Positions 8,481 to 16,374 of a stretch of DNA of 64,000 bases are shown in pieces. Made by a program: the position numbers and the translations under genes. Below the pieces are notes generated by a model. The model was not told where the DNA came from, did no database searches, and saw only the letters and a list, made by a program, of their open reading frames with translations. The first letter of the stretch is position 1. The number at the start of each line of letters is the position of its first letter. The DNA is from DAHVFK01 sp963755395 (GTDB lineage: Bacteria; Pseudomonadota; Gammaproteobacteria; Burkholderiales; SG8-39), in assembly GCA_963755395.1 (NCBI GenBank), contig CAVWJJ010000002.1:1302001-1366000 (forward strand), in the 5' to 3' direction.

Positions 8481-10016
8481 TCATCGCGTCATCTGCCCCC
8501 AGAGCCGCGGCTCGAGCGCTGCGGCGGCCATGTATCCGCCCATGAAGGCGCCGCCGATGCCGAGGCTGACGACGTCCTGCCCGGCGAGCAGCAGTCCCGG
8601 CACCGGCGTGCGGACCCTGAGCGCCGGGTGGGCCATGCGCTCGGCCGACATTTCGAGTCCGTAGGCGGAGCCTCGATCCGCGGCGACGAACGAGGCCTGC
8701 GACAGCGGCGTCGAGAGCTCGTGGAAGTCGATCAGCGGGGCGAGCCGCGGGAAGTGGCGCTTGAACTGCGCCAGCAGGCTCTCCGCGATCCAGGCCTTGG
8801 TCGCCTCGTACTCCTCGGGGCGATGGCCTGGCGCGCTGTCGGCCCAGGCGGCGAACGGCTCCCAGCCGCAGAAGGCGACCACTTCGGCCGTGTGGCGCTC
8901 GGGGTCGGCGTGCGACGGATCCTTGAGCGAGGGAAAGGACACGAACAGGCACGGAGCGTCCTCGTCGGTGGGCTTCTCCCACAGCCGGCCGACCTCGTTC
9001 GTGGCGTACAGCCACACGTTGGCCGGCGTCGCGCCCGCGGCGCGGATGTCGCCGTGGAATCCCAGGTAAAGGCTGATGTAGGAGAGGCCGGACTTCAGCG
9101 TTTCGATCTCGCGCCGCCATTCGGGCGCCGCGCCCGGCGCGAGCGCGGCGACGGTGTTGCGCGCGCCCATCGCCGAGACGAGGCTGGGCGCGTCGATCGA
9201 CTCGCCGCCGGACAGGCGCACGCCGGCGGCGCGTCCGCCGACGACGCGGATCTCGGCCACGGCCGCGTTGGTGCGCAGCTCCCCGCCCGCCGCGCGGACG
9301 GTTTCGCCCAGCGCCTCGGCGAAGCGGGCCGGGCCGCCGACCGGGTAGTAGGCGCCGCTGAAGTAGCTGCCCATGACCAGGGCGTGGACCGCGAACGGCG
9401 AGCTCTCGGGCGGGATGCCGTAGTCGCCCCAGCGCGCCGAGAGCAGCGCCGCGAGGCGCGGATCTCGCATGCCGCGCACCGCGTCGGCAGTGGTGGTGCC
9501 GAGCGCGCGGCGGATGCGCCCCGCGTTGAGCCAGCGGAGTGCGGCGCCCACGGGCGCAGGAAGCCCCCGCGCCGCGAACAGGGCCATGCTCGCCTTCTGC
9601 GCCTCGTCGCAGGCGGCGAACCAGCGCTCGATCGGCTCGGCGTCGCCGGGGAAGTCATGCTTGAGCCGCCCGAGAAAGGCCGCGCGCGGCGCTTCGACCG
9701 GGAACTCCAAGCCCGGCAGCCGCACGATGTCGTACGGAGAGCCGACGGGCGCGAAGCGCAGCCGCCCGTCGCTCAGCCAGCCGAGCATCCGGCCGAACCG
9801 GTTCTCGGGCTCCGGTCCGTCGCCCAGGCCGCCGAGGTAGTGCAGCCCGGTGGCGAAGCTGTAGTCGCCGCGGCGGAAGGTCTGGGTCAGGCCGCCGAGC
9901 TGGAAATGGCGCTCGAGGACGAGCACGCGCCGGCCGCGCTTGGCCAGTGCCGCCGCGGCGGCAAGGCCGCCGATGCCGGAGCCGACGACGATCGCGTCGA
10001 ACCCGCTCCGGCTCAC
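8481..10016 (-). CDS. FAD-dependent oxidoreductase, phytoene desaturase / retinol saturase-like
   Basis: A 511-residue flavoprotein. The N-terminus VSRSGFDAIVVGSGIGGLAA contains the dinucleotide-binding GxGxxG, followed by the ERHFQLGGLTQTF segment typical of the CrtI / all-trans-retinol 13,14-reductase group. The C-terminus has GLLLAGQDVVSLGIGGAFMG, the second FAD contact. GTG 10016 overlaps the upstream hydrolase stop as GTGA, so the pair is probably translated together. No carotenoid genes are nearby, so a carotenoid role is not supported by context; the related RetSat group also acts on other polyenes. Substrate unknown. The gene ends 25 bases from the convergent HD-GYP gene. Confidence 0.85.
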   Translation of the reverse strand: MSRSGFDAIVVGSGIGGLAAAAALAKRGRRVLVLERHFQLGGLTQTFRRGDYSFATGLHYLGGLGDGPEPENRFGRMLGWLSDGRLRFAPVGSPYDIVRLPGLEFPVEAPRAAFLGRLKHDFPGDAEPIERWFAACDEAQKASMALFAARGLPAPVGAALRWLNAGRIRRALGTTTADAVRGMRDPRLAALLSARWGDYGIPPESSPFAVHALVMGSYFSGAYYPVGGPARFAEALGETVRAAGGELRTNAAVAEIRVVGGRAAGVRLSGGESIDAPSLVSAMGARNTVAALAPGAAPEWRREIETLKSGLSYISLYLGFHGDIRAAGATPANVWLYATNEVGRLWEKPTDEDAPCLFVSFPSLKDPSHADPERHTAEVVAFCGWEPFAAWADSAPGHRPEEYEATKAWIAESLLAQFKRHFPRLAPLIDFHELSTPLSQASFVAADRGSAYGLEMSAERMAHPALRVRTPVPGLLLAGQDVVSLGIGGAFMGGYMAAAALEPRLWGQMTR

Positions 10017-11188
10017 CGCCGCACCAGTCCCATGGCGCGCCGCATCAGGCTGAAGGGCTTCATCTTGGACTCCGTTTGATCGATCGTTCCCGCCAGGTAG
10101 AGATCGAGATCGGCCGAGTAGTAGAGGAACGAGCCGGTCGAGCCGGAGTTGCCCCACAGCGGAGGGAAATTCGCGAGCGCCCGGATCGGCTGCGGCATCT
10201 CGAAGTACATGGTGCCGTAGCCGTAGCGGATCGGAAACTTCCAGCGATGCCACCGATGCATCAGTTGCAGGGTGTTCCGGTGAACGATCCGCCCCTCGTT
10301 GAGCGCCTTCAGGAACAGAATCATGTCCCCCGCCGTGGACACGATCCCTCCGTCGGCCCAGTACGCTGCGTTGGCGCGCGACCGCGTGATGTTCGAATCG
10401 GCGTGGAACACGTCGGCGGGCCGGCCTGACTGTGCGAGGCCGGGCCTCGGATGCCCGACCAGCCAGGTGTGCTCGAGGCCGAGCGGGACGAAGAAGAATT
10501 CCTCGAATACGACGTGCAGCGGCTTGCCGGTCACCGCCTCGATGATCCTGCCCAGCAGCTGGTAATTCGTGTCCGAGTACGAGGTCATGGCGTCGGGGGC
10601 GGAATCGGGCCGCATGTCGTCGCGCGCCCTGGCGATCTCCTGCTCGACGGTCCACGGCCGGGCCGGGTCTTCGCGCAGCAGCTCGGCCAGGGTCTTGCCG
10701 TCCTTCGCCCTCTCATCGTAGTAATCGGCGATGCCCGAGCGGTGCGACAGCAACTGCGCGATGGTGATCTCGCCGCTGTAGTCCTTCCCCCGGTAAACGT
10801 TGATGCCGCGAATGAGCTGCGGCGCAAGGTACTTCGCCATCGGGTCGCCCGGCGCGAGCGCTCCCTTCTCGTACAGGAGCATGATCGCCGTCGCGGTATA
10901 CAGCTTCGTGACGCTCGCGATATAGATAGGGGTGTCGGGCGTCATCGGCTTGCGGCCCCGCTGCTCGGCGATTCCGGCCGCACCCGCCCACGTCAGCGAG
11001 CCGTCGCCCTTCGACACGGCGAGGACGCAATTCCTGATCGAAGGATCTTTTCTCACCAGCTCCGAGACGACGTCCCGGAGTCCGCGGGCGGGGTCCTGCG
11101 GCTGTCGGCCCGCGCGCGCGATGAGCAGCACGGCAGCGCCGCCCGCCGCGAGCAGCGCAAGCACCAGCACCAGGTACCTCGGCCGCAT
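10013..11188 (-). CDS. Serine hydrolase of the beta-lactamase / class C penicillin-binding fold
   Basis: A 391-residue protein with an N-terminal hydrophobic segment (MRPRYLVLVLALLAAGGAAV) that is a signal peptide or membrane anchor, so it acts outside the cytoplasm. The catalytic SxxK is SVTK in IYIASVTKLYTA, near residue 92. The second motif is YSDTNYQLLG, where most relatives have Y-S-N. The third is a GNSGSTGSF segment in place of HxG, a known variation in esterases and D-aminopeptidases of the fold. It may hydrolyse an ester or a D-amino-acid amide rather than a beta-lactam; resistance is not implied. It is coupled by a GTGA overlap to the downstream FAD oxidoreductase gene, an unusual pairing. 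Confidence 0.88.
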   Translation of the reverse strand: MRPRYLVLVLALLAAGGAAVLLIARAGRQPQDPARGLRDVVSELVRKDPSIRNCVLAVSKGDGSLTWAGAAGIAEQRGRKPMTPDTPIYIASVTKLYTATAIMLLYEKGALAPGDPMAKYLAPQLIRGINVYRGKDYSGEITIAQLLSHRSGIADYYDERAKDGKTLAELLREDPARPWTVEQEIARARDDMRPDSAPDAMTSYSDTNYQLLGRIIEAVTGKPLHVVFEEFFFVPLGLEHTWLVGHPRPGLAQSGRPADVFHADSNITRSRANAAYWADGGIVSTAGDMILFLKALNEGRIVHRNTLQLMHRWHRWKFPIRYGYGTMYFEMPQPIRALANFPPLWGNSGSTGSFLYYSADLDLYLAGTIDQTESKMKPFSLMRRAMGLVRR

Positions 11189-11231
11189 CGGTCCACATTA
11201 ACCGACCGCCGTCGGTGCGGCTTGACGACGA

Positions 11232-12701
11232 TCAAGCGAAGGCGGGCGGCGGGACGAAGCCTCCGTGGGCCTGCTCGATCAACTCCGCGAGCCTGAGCGC
11301 AGTGCGGTCCTCCAGCCACGGCCCGACGATCTGCGCGCCGACCGGCAGGCCTTCGGGCGACAGGCCGAGCGGGATCGCGGTCGCGGGCAGGCCGGGGCAG
11401 GTCGCGACGCCGGGCCAGGCGAGCTGGTCGACGTAGGGAACCTCGCGCCCATCGACCATGACGCGGCGGGTCTCCTGATCCGGCGAATGGTCGTGCGGAT
11501 AGGCCGCAGTCGGCATCACCGGGCAGATCACCGCGTCGAATTCGCGGAACAGGGCGCGCCACTGCGCGCGCAGTCCGGCGCGCCTGGCGTCCGCGGCGAT
11601 CCAGTCGCGCTGGCTCAGCACGCAGCCGCGCAGGCGCTCGGCCGCGAGGCTCATGTCCTTCGGGTCGAGCTTCGCCGCCGCGGTCTTCATCCCCTCGTAG
11701 ACGTCGGCCGGAAACCCCGCCGTCATGACCGAAAACAGCAGGCGCATGTAGAGCCGCATCGAGTCGGCGAGGTCGGGCAGCAGGCCGCTCTCGCACGCGA
11801 CCTTCGCGCCGGATTTCGCGAGCTGCCCCGCGAGGCGGTCGATCGCCGCGCGCACGCTCGCCGCGGTCGGCAGCAGCGGATGCGCGTCGAGCACGAGAAT
11901 CCTGAAATCGCGCAGCTGCGCGTGGCGCGCGGCGGGCAGGGCGAGCCGGAAGCCGCGCCCGGCCTCGAGCTCGTCCGGCTCGGCGATGACGTCGAGCAGA
12001 TCGGACAGGTCGCCGGCCGAGCGGCTCATCGGGCCCACCACGGCCAGATCGCGCGCGTACGGCAGCGGCGGCAGCGGCGGCGGCGTGTGGCCGCGCGCCG
12101 GCACCAGGGCGTAGGTCGGCTTGTGGGCGTACACGCCGCAATAGTGCGCCGGCGAGCGCAGCGACCCTCCGATGTCGGAGCCGAGCGAAAGCGCCCCGTA
12201 GCCGGCCGCGAGCGCCGCCGCCGAGCCGCCCGACGATCCGCCGGGGGTGCGGCCGAGGTCGAACGGATTGTTGGTCGTGCCGTAAATGTCGTTGTAGCTC
12301 TGCCAATCGGCCAGGCCGACGGGAACGTTGGTCTTGCCGAGCACGACCGCGCCGGCGGACTTGACCCGGGCGACGATCAGGGCGTCTTCCTTCGGCACGA
12401 AGTCCTTCTGCGGCACGAAGCCCCAGGTCGTGGGCAAGCCCGCGACGTTGAAGGACTCCTTCACCGTCAGCGGGATCCCGCCCAGCGGGCGCAGCTCGCC
12501 CTTGGCGATCGCGGCGTCGGCCGCGCGCGCCGCTTCCAGCGCCCGTTCGAAGTCCCGCACGCAGATCGCGTTGATTTCGCCGTCGTGCCGCTCGATGCGG
12601 GCGATCGCGTCCTGCGCGAGTTCCAGCGCCGAGACCTTCTTCGCCTGTAGCGCCCGCGCCAGCTCGCGCGCGCTCCGGTACGTCCATTCGGAATCCGCCA
12701 C
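11232..12701 (-). CDS. Amidase signature enzyme
   Basis: Amidase-signature hydrolase (489 residues from GTG 12701). I prefer this start over ATG 12746 because AAAGGGAG lies seven bases upstream of the GTG. The Ser-cisSer-Lys triad is visible: the lysine in LTVKESF, the cis-serine region in GRTPGGSSGGSAAALA, and the nucleophile region GSDIGGSLRSPAHYCG. It hydrolyses amide bonds in the cytoplasm, substrate unspecified. It is not GatA: no gatB or gatC is near and the C-terminal half differs. The gene is intact and divergent from the histone-like gene at 12793, so the 90-base gap must carry signals for both. Confidence 0.9.
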   Translation of the reverse strand: MADSEWTYRSARELARALQAKKVSALELAQDAIARIERHDGEINAICVRDFERALEAARAADAAIAKGELRPLGGIPLTVKESFNVAGLPTTWGFVPQKDFVPKEDALIVARVKSAGAVVLGKTNVPVGLADWQSYNDIYGTTNNPFDLGRTPGGSSGGSAAALAAGYGALSLGSDIGGSLRSPAHYCGVYAHKPTYALVPARGHTPPPLPPLPYARDLAVVGPMSRSAGDLSDLLDVIAEPDELEAGRGFRLALPAARHAQLRDFRILVLDAHPLLPTAASVRAAIDRLAGQLAKSGAKVACESGLLPDLADSMRLYMRLLFSVMTAGFPADVYEGMKTAAAKLDPKDMSLAAERLRGCVLSQRDWIAADARRAGLRAQWRALFREFDAVICPVMPTAAYPHDHSPDQETRRVMVDGREVPYVDQLAWPGVATCPGLPATAIPLGLSPEGLPVGAQIVGPWLEDRTALRLAELIEQAHGGFVPPPAFA

Positions 12702-12740
12702 CGCCGTGCTCCCTTTAGCTGCATCCCCGCCGATGATACG

Positions 12741-12771
12741 TTGCATTGGCGCGGCAGGAGTAAGCTATAGC
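12741..12771 (+). promoter_or_regulatory. Weak candidate sigma-70 promoter for the histone-like gene
   Basis: TTGCAT (12741-12746) and TATAGC (12766-12771) are separated by 19 bases and lie 21 bases upstream of the ATG at 12793. The spacing is long and the boxes are imperfect, so this is only a candidate. Confidence 0.3.
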
Positions 12772-12792
12772 GGAACCGTGGAGGGCACGCGC

Positions 12793-13299
12793 ATGGCTAC
12801 CAGGAAGAAGGCCAAAAAGGCGAAGGCGAAGCGGACCAGGAAGCCGGCGGCGAAGCCGGTTGCGCGCAAGAAGGTCCGGGCGGTCAAGAAGACGGTCGCG
12901 AGGAAGAAGGCGGTCGCGAGGAAGAAGCCGGTCGCGAAAAAGAGGCCGCTCGCGAAGAAGAAGCCAGCCGTCAGGCCGGTCGTAAGGAAACAAGCAAAGA
13001 AGCCCGCGCCGCCGGCCGCGCCGCCGGCGCCGGCCCCGCTGGTCGGCGAAGAGCGCGTCGGCATCGTGACGCACTACTACGGCCATCTTTCGGTGGCGGC
13101 GGTGACGATCGACACGCTTCTCCTGCGCGTGGGCGACACGATCCACGTGGTGGGCCACACCAGCGACTTCCGCCAGCGCGTCGAATCGATGCAGATCGAG
13201 CACGAGGCCGTCTCGGAAGCCTTGCCGGGCCAGGAGATCGGGCTCAAGGTGACCGAGCACGCGCGCGAGAACGATATCGTGTACAAGGTTCCCGCTTAG
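12793..13299 (+). CDS. Histone H1-like Lys/Ala tail fused to an EF-Tu domain-2-like barrel
   Basis: A 168-residue protein starting at ATG 12793 after GGAGGG. Residues 1-70 are low-complexity, made of repeated KKA, ARKK and VAKK units, like bacterial histone H1 analogues (HctB, AlgP tails), and should bind nucleic acid. Residues about 85-168 form an EF-Tu domain-2-like beta-barrel: RVGIVTHYYGHLSVAAVTI, then LRVGDTIHVVGHTSDF, QRVESMQIEH and PGQEIGLKV. The barrel occurs alone in archaea and bacteria as an uncharacterised translation-factor-like protein. There is no GTPase domain. The fusion suggests an RNA- or ribosome-associated basic protein. It is followed ten bases later by a 35-codon basic gene with its own strong ribosome site. 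Confidence 0.85.
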   Translation: MATRKKAKKAKAKRTRKPAAKPVARKKVRAVKKTVARKKAVARKKPVAKKRPLAKKKPAVRPVVRKQAKKPAPPAAPPAPAPLVGEERVGIVTHYYGHLSVAAVTIDTLLLRVGDTIHVVGHTSDFRQRVESMQIEHEAVSEALPGQEIGLKVTEHARENDIVYKVPA

Positions 13300-13309
13300 G
13301 GGAGGCGCA

Positions 13310-13417
13310 ATGGGCAGATCGACCAACCGCAATCTTCAAAACCGCCGGCGCAAGCAGAGCATCAAGGAAAAGCTGCGGGTACAGAGGAAACAGCGCAAGA
13401 AGTCGCCGCCGAAGTAG
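13310..13417 (+). CDS. Small, highly basic 35-residue protein
   Basis: ATG 13310 has an ideal GGGGAGG site five bases upstream, and the reading runs 35 codons to TAG. The peptide begins MGRSTNRNLQNRRRKQS and ends RKQRKKSPPK; 15 of 35 residues are Lys or Arg. It is almost certainly cotranscribed with the histone-like gene ten bases upstream. No known ribosomal protein fits: it resembles bacterial THX only in size and charge. It may bind rRNA or DNA; function unknown. It is too short for default gene finders. Confidence 0.65.
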   Translation: MGRSTNRNLQNRRRKQSIKEKLRVQRKQRKKSPPK

Positions 13418-13427
13418 GCTCGCCGCC

Positions 13428-14690
13428 CTAGCTCTTGCGCCGGCCGAACAGGCGTCGCGCGGGGTAGAGCAGCGCCTTGCCGCCTAGGGCCTCCTCGATG
13501 CGCAGGCCCTCGTTCCATTTCGCCATGCGCTCGGAGCGCGAGAAGCTTCCGACCTTGAGCTGCGGCACGCCCCAGCCCACCGCGAGGTGGACGATCGAGA
13601 CGTCCTCGGTCTCGCCCGAGCGCGCCGAGACGATGGCGCGGTAGCCGAGCTCGCGCGCCGCGTCCCAGGCGGCGCGGGTCTCGGTCAGGGTGCCGACCTG
13701 GTTGGGCTTGAGCAGGATCGCGTTGCAGGCGCCGTCGGCGGCCCGCAGTTTCTGCTCGCTGGTGACGAAGTAGTCGTCGCCGACGATCTGCAGCCTGTCG
13801 CCGGCGGCCCTGGTGAAGGCCTGCATCGCGGCGATGTCGTTCTCGGCGAACGGATCCTCGATCGAGACGATGGGGTAGGCCTCGAGCCAGCGCAGCAGCA
13901 TGGCCTGCATCTGCTCGGCGGACAGGGACCTGTTCTCGAGCGAGAGCTGATATCGCCCGCCGCGCCAGAGCTGGGTCGCCGCGACGTCGAGTGCGATGGC
14001 GCAGTCGCGCCCGGGCTCGAAGCCTGCGTCGGATATCGCGCCGACCAGCTCGGCCAGGCCTTCCTCGTTCGACTTGAACGCGGGCCACCAGCCGCCCTCG
14101 TCCGCCACGCCGGCGAGCCGGTTGCCCTTCGCCAGCCGTGCGCCGGCGGCGCGGTAGACCTCGGCGGTCCACTCGAGCGCCTCGGCGAAGCTGCCCGCGC
14201 CGACGCACACCAGCATGTAGTCCTGGACATCGACGCTGCCGCGCGCGTGCGCGCCGCCGCCGTAGATCTGGATCTGCGGCACCGGCAGCGCGACCGGCTT
14301 GTTGCCGGCGAGGTAGCGCCAGAGCGGCTTCTTCGCCGCCGCGGCGGCAGCGTGCGCGCAGGCGAGCGAGACGGCGACGATCGCGTTCGCGCCCAGGCGG
14401 GCCTTGTCGCGCGTGCCGTCGAGCTCGATCAGCTTGCGGTCGATCGCGGCCTGGTCCTCGACCCGGGCGGTGAGCAGCGCCTTGCGCATGACGCCGTTGA
14501 CGTGCTCCACCGCCTGGCGCACGTCGATGCTCTTCGCCTCGCCCGAGCCGGTCGATGCGCCCGAAGGCGCGATTGCGCGCCCGCTCGCGAGCGGGGTCGC
14601 GCCGCGGCCGACCACCACCTCGGCCTCGACGGTGGGCCGGCCGCGCGAGTCCCACACGCGCCGGCCGCGCACGTTCAGGATCTTCGCCAT
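13428..14690 (-). CDS. Enolase paralogue with two altered active-site positions
   Basis: A 420-residue enolase-superfamily protein from ATG 14690, slightly shorter than housekeeping enolase. Preserved: the APSGASTGS loop, DEGG (acid near E211 of yeast), metal ligands in ALDVAAT, SIEDPFAEND and IVGDDYFVTS, the catalytic lysine in ILLKPNQVGTLTET, and a second lysine in PQLKVGSFSRSERMAKWN. Changed: the IQE segment reads VQD (yeast E168 to Asp) and the SHRSGETED segment reads SARSGETED (yeast H373 to Ala). Both positions touch substrate in enolase, so this may be a paralogue with a different 2-phospho acid or a weak enolase. It overlaps the kinase gene by 16 bases, unlike ordinary eno, which sits next to pyrG or ftsB. 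Confidence 0.88.
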   Translation of the reverse strand: MAKILNVRGRRVWDSRGRPTVEAEVVVGRGATPLASGRAIAPSGASTGSGEAKSIDVRQAVEHVNGVMRKALLTARVEDQAAIDRKLIELDGTRDKARLGANAIVAVSLACAHAAAAAAKKPLWRYLAGNKPVALPVPQIQIYGGGAHARGSVDVQDYMLVCVGAGSFAEALEWTAEVYRAAGARLAKGNRLAGVADEGGWWPAFKSNEEGLAELVGAISDAGFEPGRDCAIALDVAATQLWRGGRYQLSLENRSLSAEQMQAMLLRWLEAYPIVSIEDPFAENDIAAMQAFTRAAGDRLQIVGDDYFVTSEQKLRAADGACNAILLKPNQVGTLTETRAAWDAARELGYRAIVSARSGETEDVSIVHLAVGWGVPQLKVGSFSRSERMAKWNEGLRIEEALGGKALLYPARRLFGRRKS

Positions 14691-15685
14691 GCGTCCCGCA
14701 CTTGCGCCAGGCGCGCCGGCGGCGCTTCGAGGAGCGCGCCCGCGACGCGCCGCACGCGCTCCTTTTGCGAATCTTCGGTGACGTATTCGACCGGTGACTT
14801 GCCGTCGACGCGCGCGAGCAGCAGCCCCGGGAGGAGGGAAGCGGCGCGCTGTTCCAGGCTTGATGGAGGTTCCCATGAACAGTTCTTCAGATATTCATGC
14901 GAAAGAGAGTCGAAGCACTGCAGGAATGCATCGCTCGCCGCCGGCACCCACAGGCACTTGAGCAGCATGTGATTGAGGCAGAACGCGAGGTCGAACGCCG
15001 GGTCGCCGTACCACGCGCACTCGGCGTCCAGCAGCACCGGGCCGGCGCGGCCGACCAGGATGTTCTTCGGGCTGACGTCGCCGTGCACCAGCGCGATGCG
15101 CGTGGCCGCGGTGCGGGTTGCAAGCGCCTCCAGCGGCGCGGCGAGCGCCGGATGCGCGCGCGCGGTCGCCAGCAGATACGGCTCGAGCCGGATGGCACGG
15201 AAGCTCGCGTCGGTCGCGAACTCGGCGGCGACGAGCGGATCGCCCGCGGTGGCGGCGTGGATGCGCGCCAGGCGCCCGCCCACGGCGCGCGCGAAGCCCG
15301 CGTCCGCGCGTCCCGCGGCGAGCTCGGCCTTCCACAGCGGCAGGTTGCCCAGGTACTCCATCGCGAAGCAGCCGGCGACGTCGTCCGCGGCGAGCACGCG
15401 CGGCGCGACGCCGGGCACGATGCGGTTCGCGGTCTCGATCCAGCGCCGCTCGTAGCGGTTGCGCTCGATCGGTGCTTCCCAGCGCTGCGCCACCCGCAGG
15501 CGCGGCAGCGCGCGCTTGACGCACACGGTTTCGCGCGCGAGCGCGACGCGCCAGATGTCGGACGACACGCCGCCGCTCAGCGCCTGCGCCGCGGGCGACT
15601 CGTCTTGCGCCGCGAGCCGGCTGCGCCGCAGGAAGGCGAGCACCGGCTCAGGGAGCGAGGCGCTCGATGGCCCAGCCGCTGCCAT
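14675..15685 (-). CDS. Aminoglycoside/choline kinase-family phosphotransferase
   Basis: A 336-residue protein-kinase-fold small-molecule kinase (APH/ChoK family). The catalytic loop is LVHGDVSPKNIL and the metal-binding DFG equivalent is LLDAECAWYGDPAFDLAF. The N-lobe carries VCVKRALPRL as the ATP-contacting lysine strand. The start is uncertain: ATG 15685 overlaps the pdxH 3' end by 38 bases and neither it nor later GTG codons has a good ribosome site. It is sandwiched in an overlapping operon pdxH-kinase-enolase paralogue, suggesting it supplies a phosphorylated metabolite used by the enolase-like enzyme. Substrate unknown; antibiotic resistance is not implied. A lower-GC patch lies near 14855-14935, within the coding sequence. 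Confidence 0.85.
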   Translation of the reverse strand: MAAAGPSSASLPEPVLAFLRRSRLAAQDESPAAQALSGGVSSDIWRVALARETVCVKRALPRLRVAQRWEAPIERNRYERRWIETANRIVPGVAPRVLAADDVAGCFAMEYLGNLPLWKAELAAGRADAGFARAVGGRLARIHAATAGDPLVAAEFATDASFRAIRLEPYLLATARAHPALAAPLEALATRTAATRIALVHGDVSPKNILVGRAGPVLLDAECAWYGDPAFDLAFCLNHMLLKCLWVPAASDAFLQCFDSLSHEYLKNCSWEPPSSLEQRAASLLPGLLLARVDGKSPVEYVTEDSQKERVRRVAGALLEAPPARLAQVRDAWRRS

Positions 15686-16280
15686 GCGGGCGGTAGCGCA
15701 GCCGGTCGTGCAGCCGGTCTGGGCGCCCCTGCCAGAATTCGATCGCCGACGGGATCACGCGGTAGCCGCCCCAACGCGGCGGGCGCGGCGGCTTGTCGCC
15801 GTGGCGGCGCTCGGCCTCCGCGAGCGCGCGCTCGAGCGTGGCGCGATCGGGCACCGGCGCGCTCTGCGCCGAGGCCCAGGCCGACAGGCGCGCACCCAGC
15901 GGGCGGGAGTCGTAGTACGCGTCGGACTCCTGTGCCGAAACCTGCTCGACCCTGCCATCGATGCGCACCTGGCGCTCGAGCTCGGACCACAGGAACAGGA
16001 GGCAGGCGTCGGCGCGCGCGGCGAGCTCGCGTCCCTTGCGGCTCTCGTAGTTGGTGAAGAACACGAACGCGCCTTGCTCGAGGCCCTTGAGCAGCACGAT
16101 GCGCGCCGATGGCGCGCCTTGCGGCGTCACGGTCGCGAGGGTCATGGCGTTGGGCAGCGGCAGGTGCGCGTTCAGAGCCTCCTGGAACCAGCGCCGGAAC
16201 TGCTCCAGCGGGTCTGCGTGCGCGTCAGCCTCCGACAGGCCGGCGTGCATGTATTCGTGCCTCAGGTGCGAGAACTTCAT
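15648..16280 (-). CDS. pdxH: Pyridoxamine 5'-phosphate oxidase
   Basis: FMN-dependent oxidase that converts pyridoxine or pyridoxamine 5'-phosphate to pyridoxal 5'-phosphate in the salvage and final synthesis step. The 210-residue length fits. Recognisable segments are the FMN site PSARIVLLKGLEQGAFVFFT, YESRKGRELA, and the substrate-site C-terminus FWQGRPDRLHDRLRY (RxDR-H type). Start is ATG 16280, shared with the family start MKFSHLRHEYMHAGL. It heads an overlapping operon with the kinase and enolase paralogue and is divergent from egtB across 94 bases. The PLP it makes is used by GcvP in this window. Confidence 0.95.
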   Translation of the reverse strand: MKFSHLRHEYMHAGLSEADAHADPLEQFRRWFQEALNAHLPLPNAMTLATVTPQGAPSARIVLLKGLEQGAFVFFTNYESRKGRELAARADACLLFLWSELERQVRIDGRVEQVSAQESDAYYDSRPLGARLSAWASAQSAPVPDRATLERALAEAERRHGDKPPRPPRWGGYRVIPSAIEFWQGRPDRLHDRLRYRPHGSGWAIERLAP

Positions 16281-16374
16281 GGCGCGCCATTCTACAGTCC
16301 GAGACGGCGGTTGCGCTGCGTCCCGATGCGCGGTGTAATCGCAAGGCACTGTGCACGCAATGCGAGGAGGCTAC

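Noticed and set aside
10017..10655. Longer form of the FAD oxidoreductase reaching 10655
   Set aside because: The extension is a shadow of the hydrolase gene in another frame; the GxGxxG start is at GTG 10016.
12702..12746. Earlier ATG start for the amidase
   Set aside because: The extra 15 residues lack a ribosome site, and AAAGGGAG is placed for GTG 12701.
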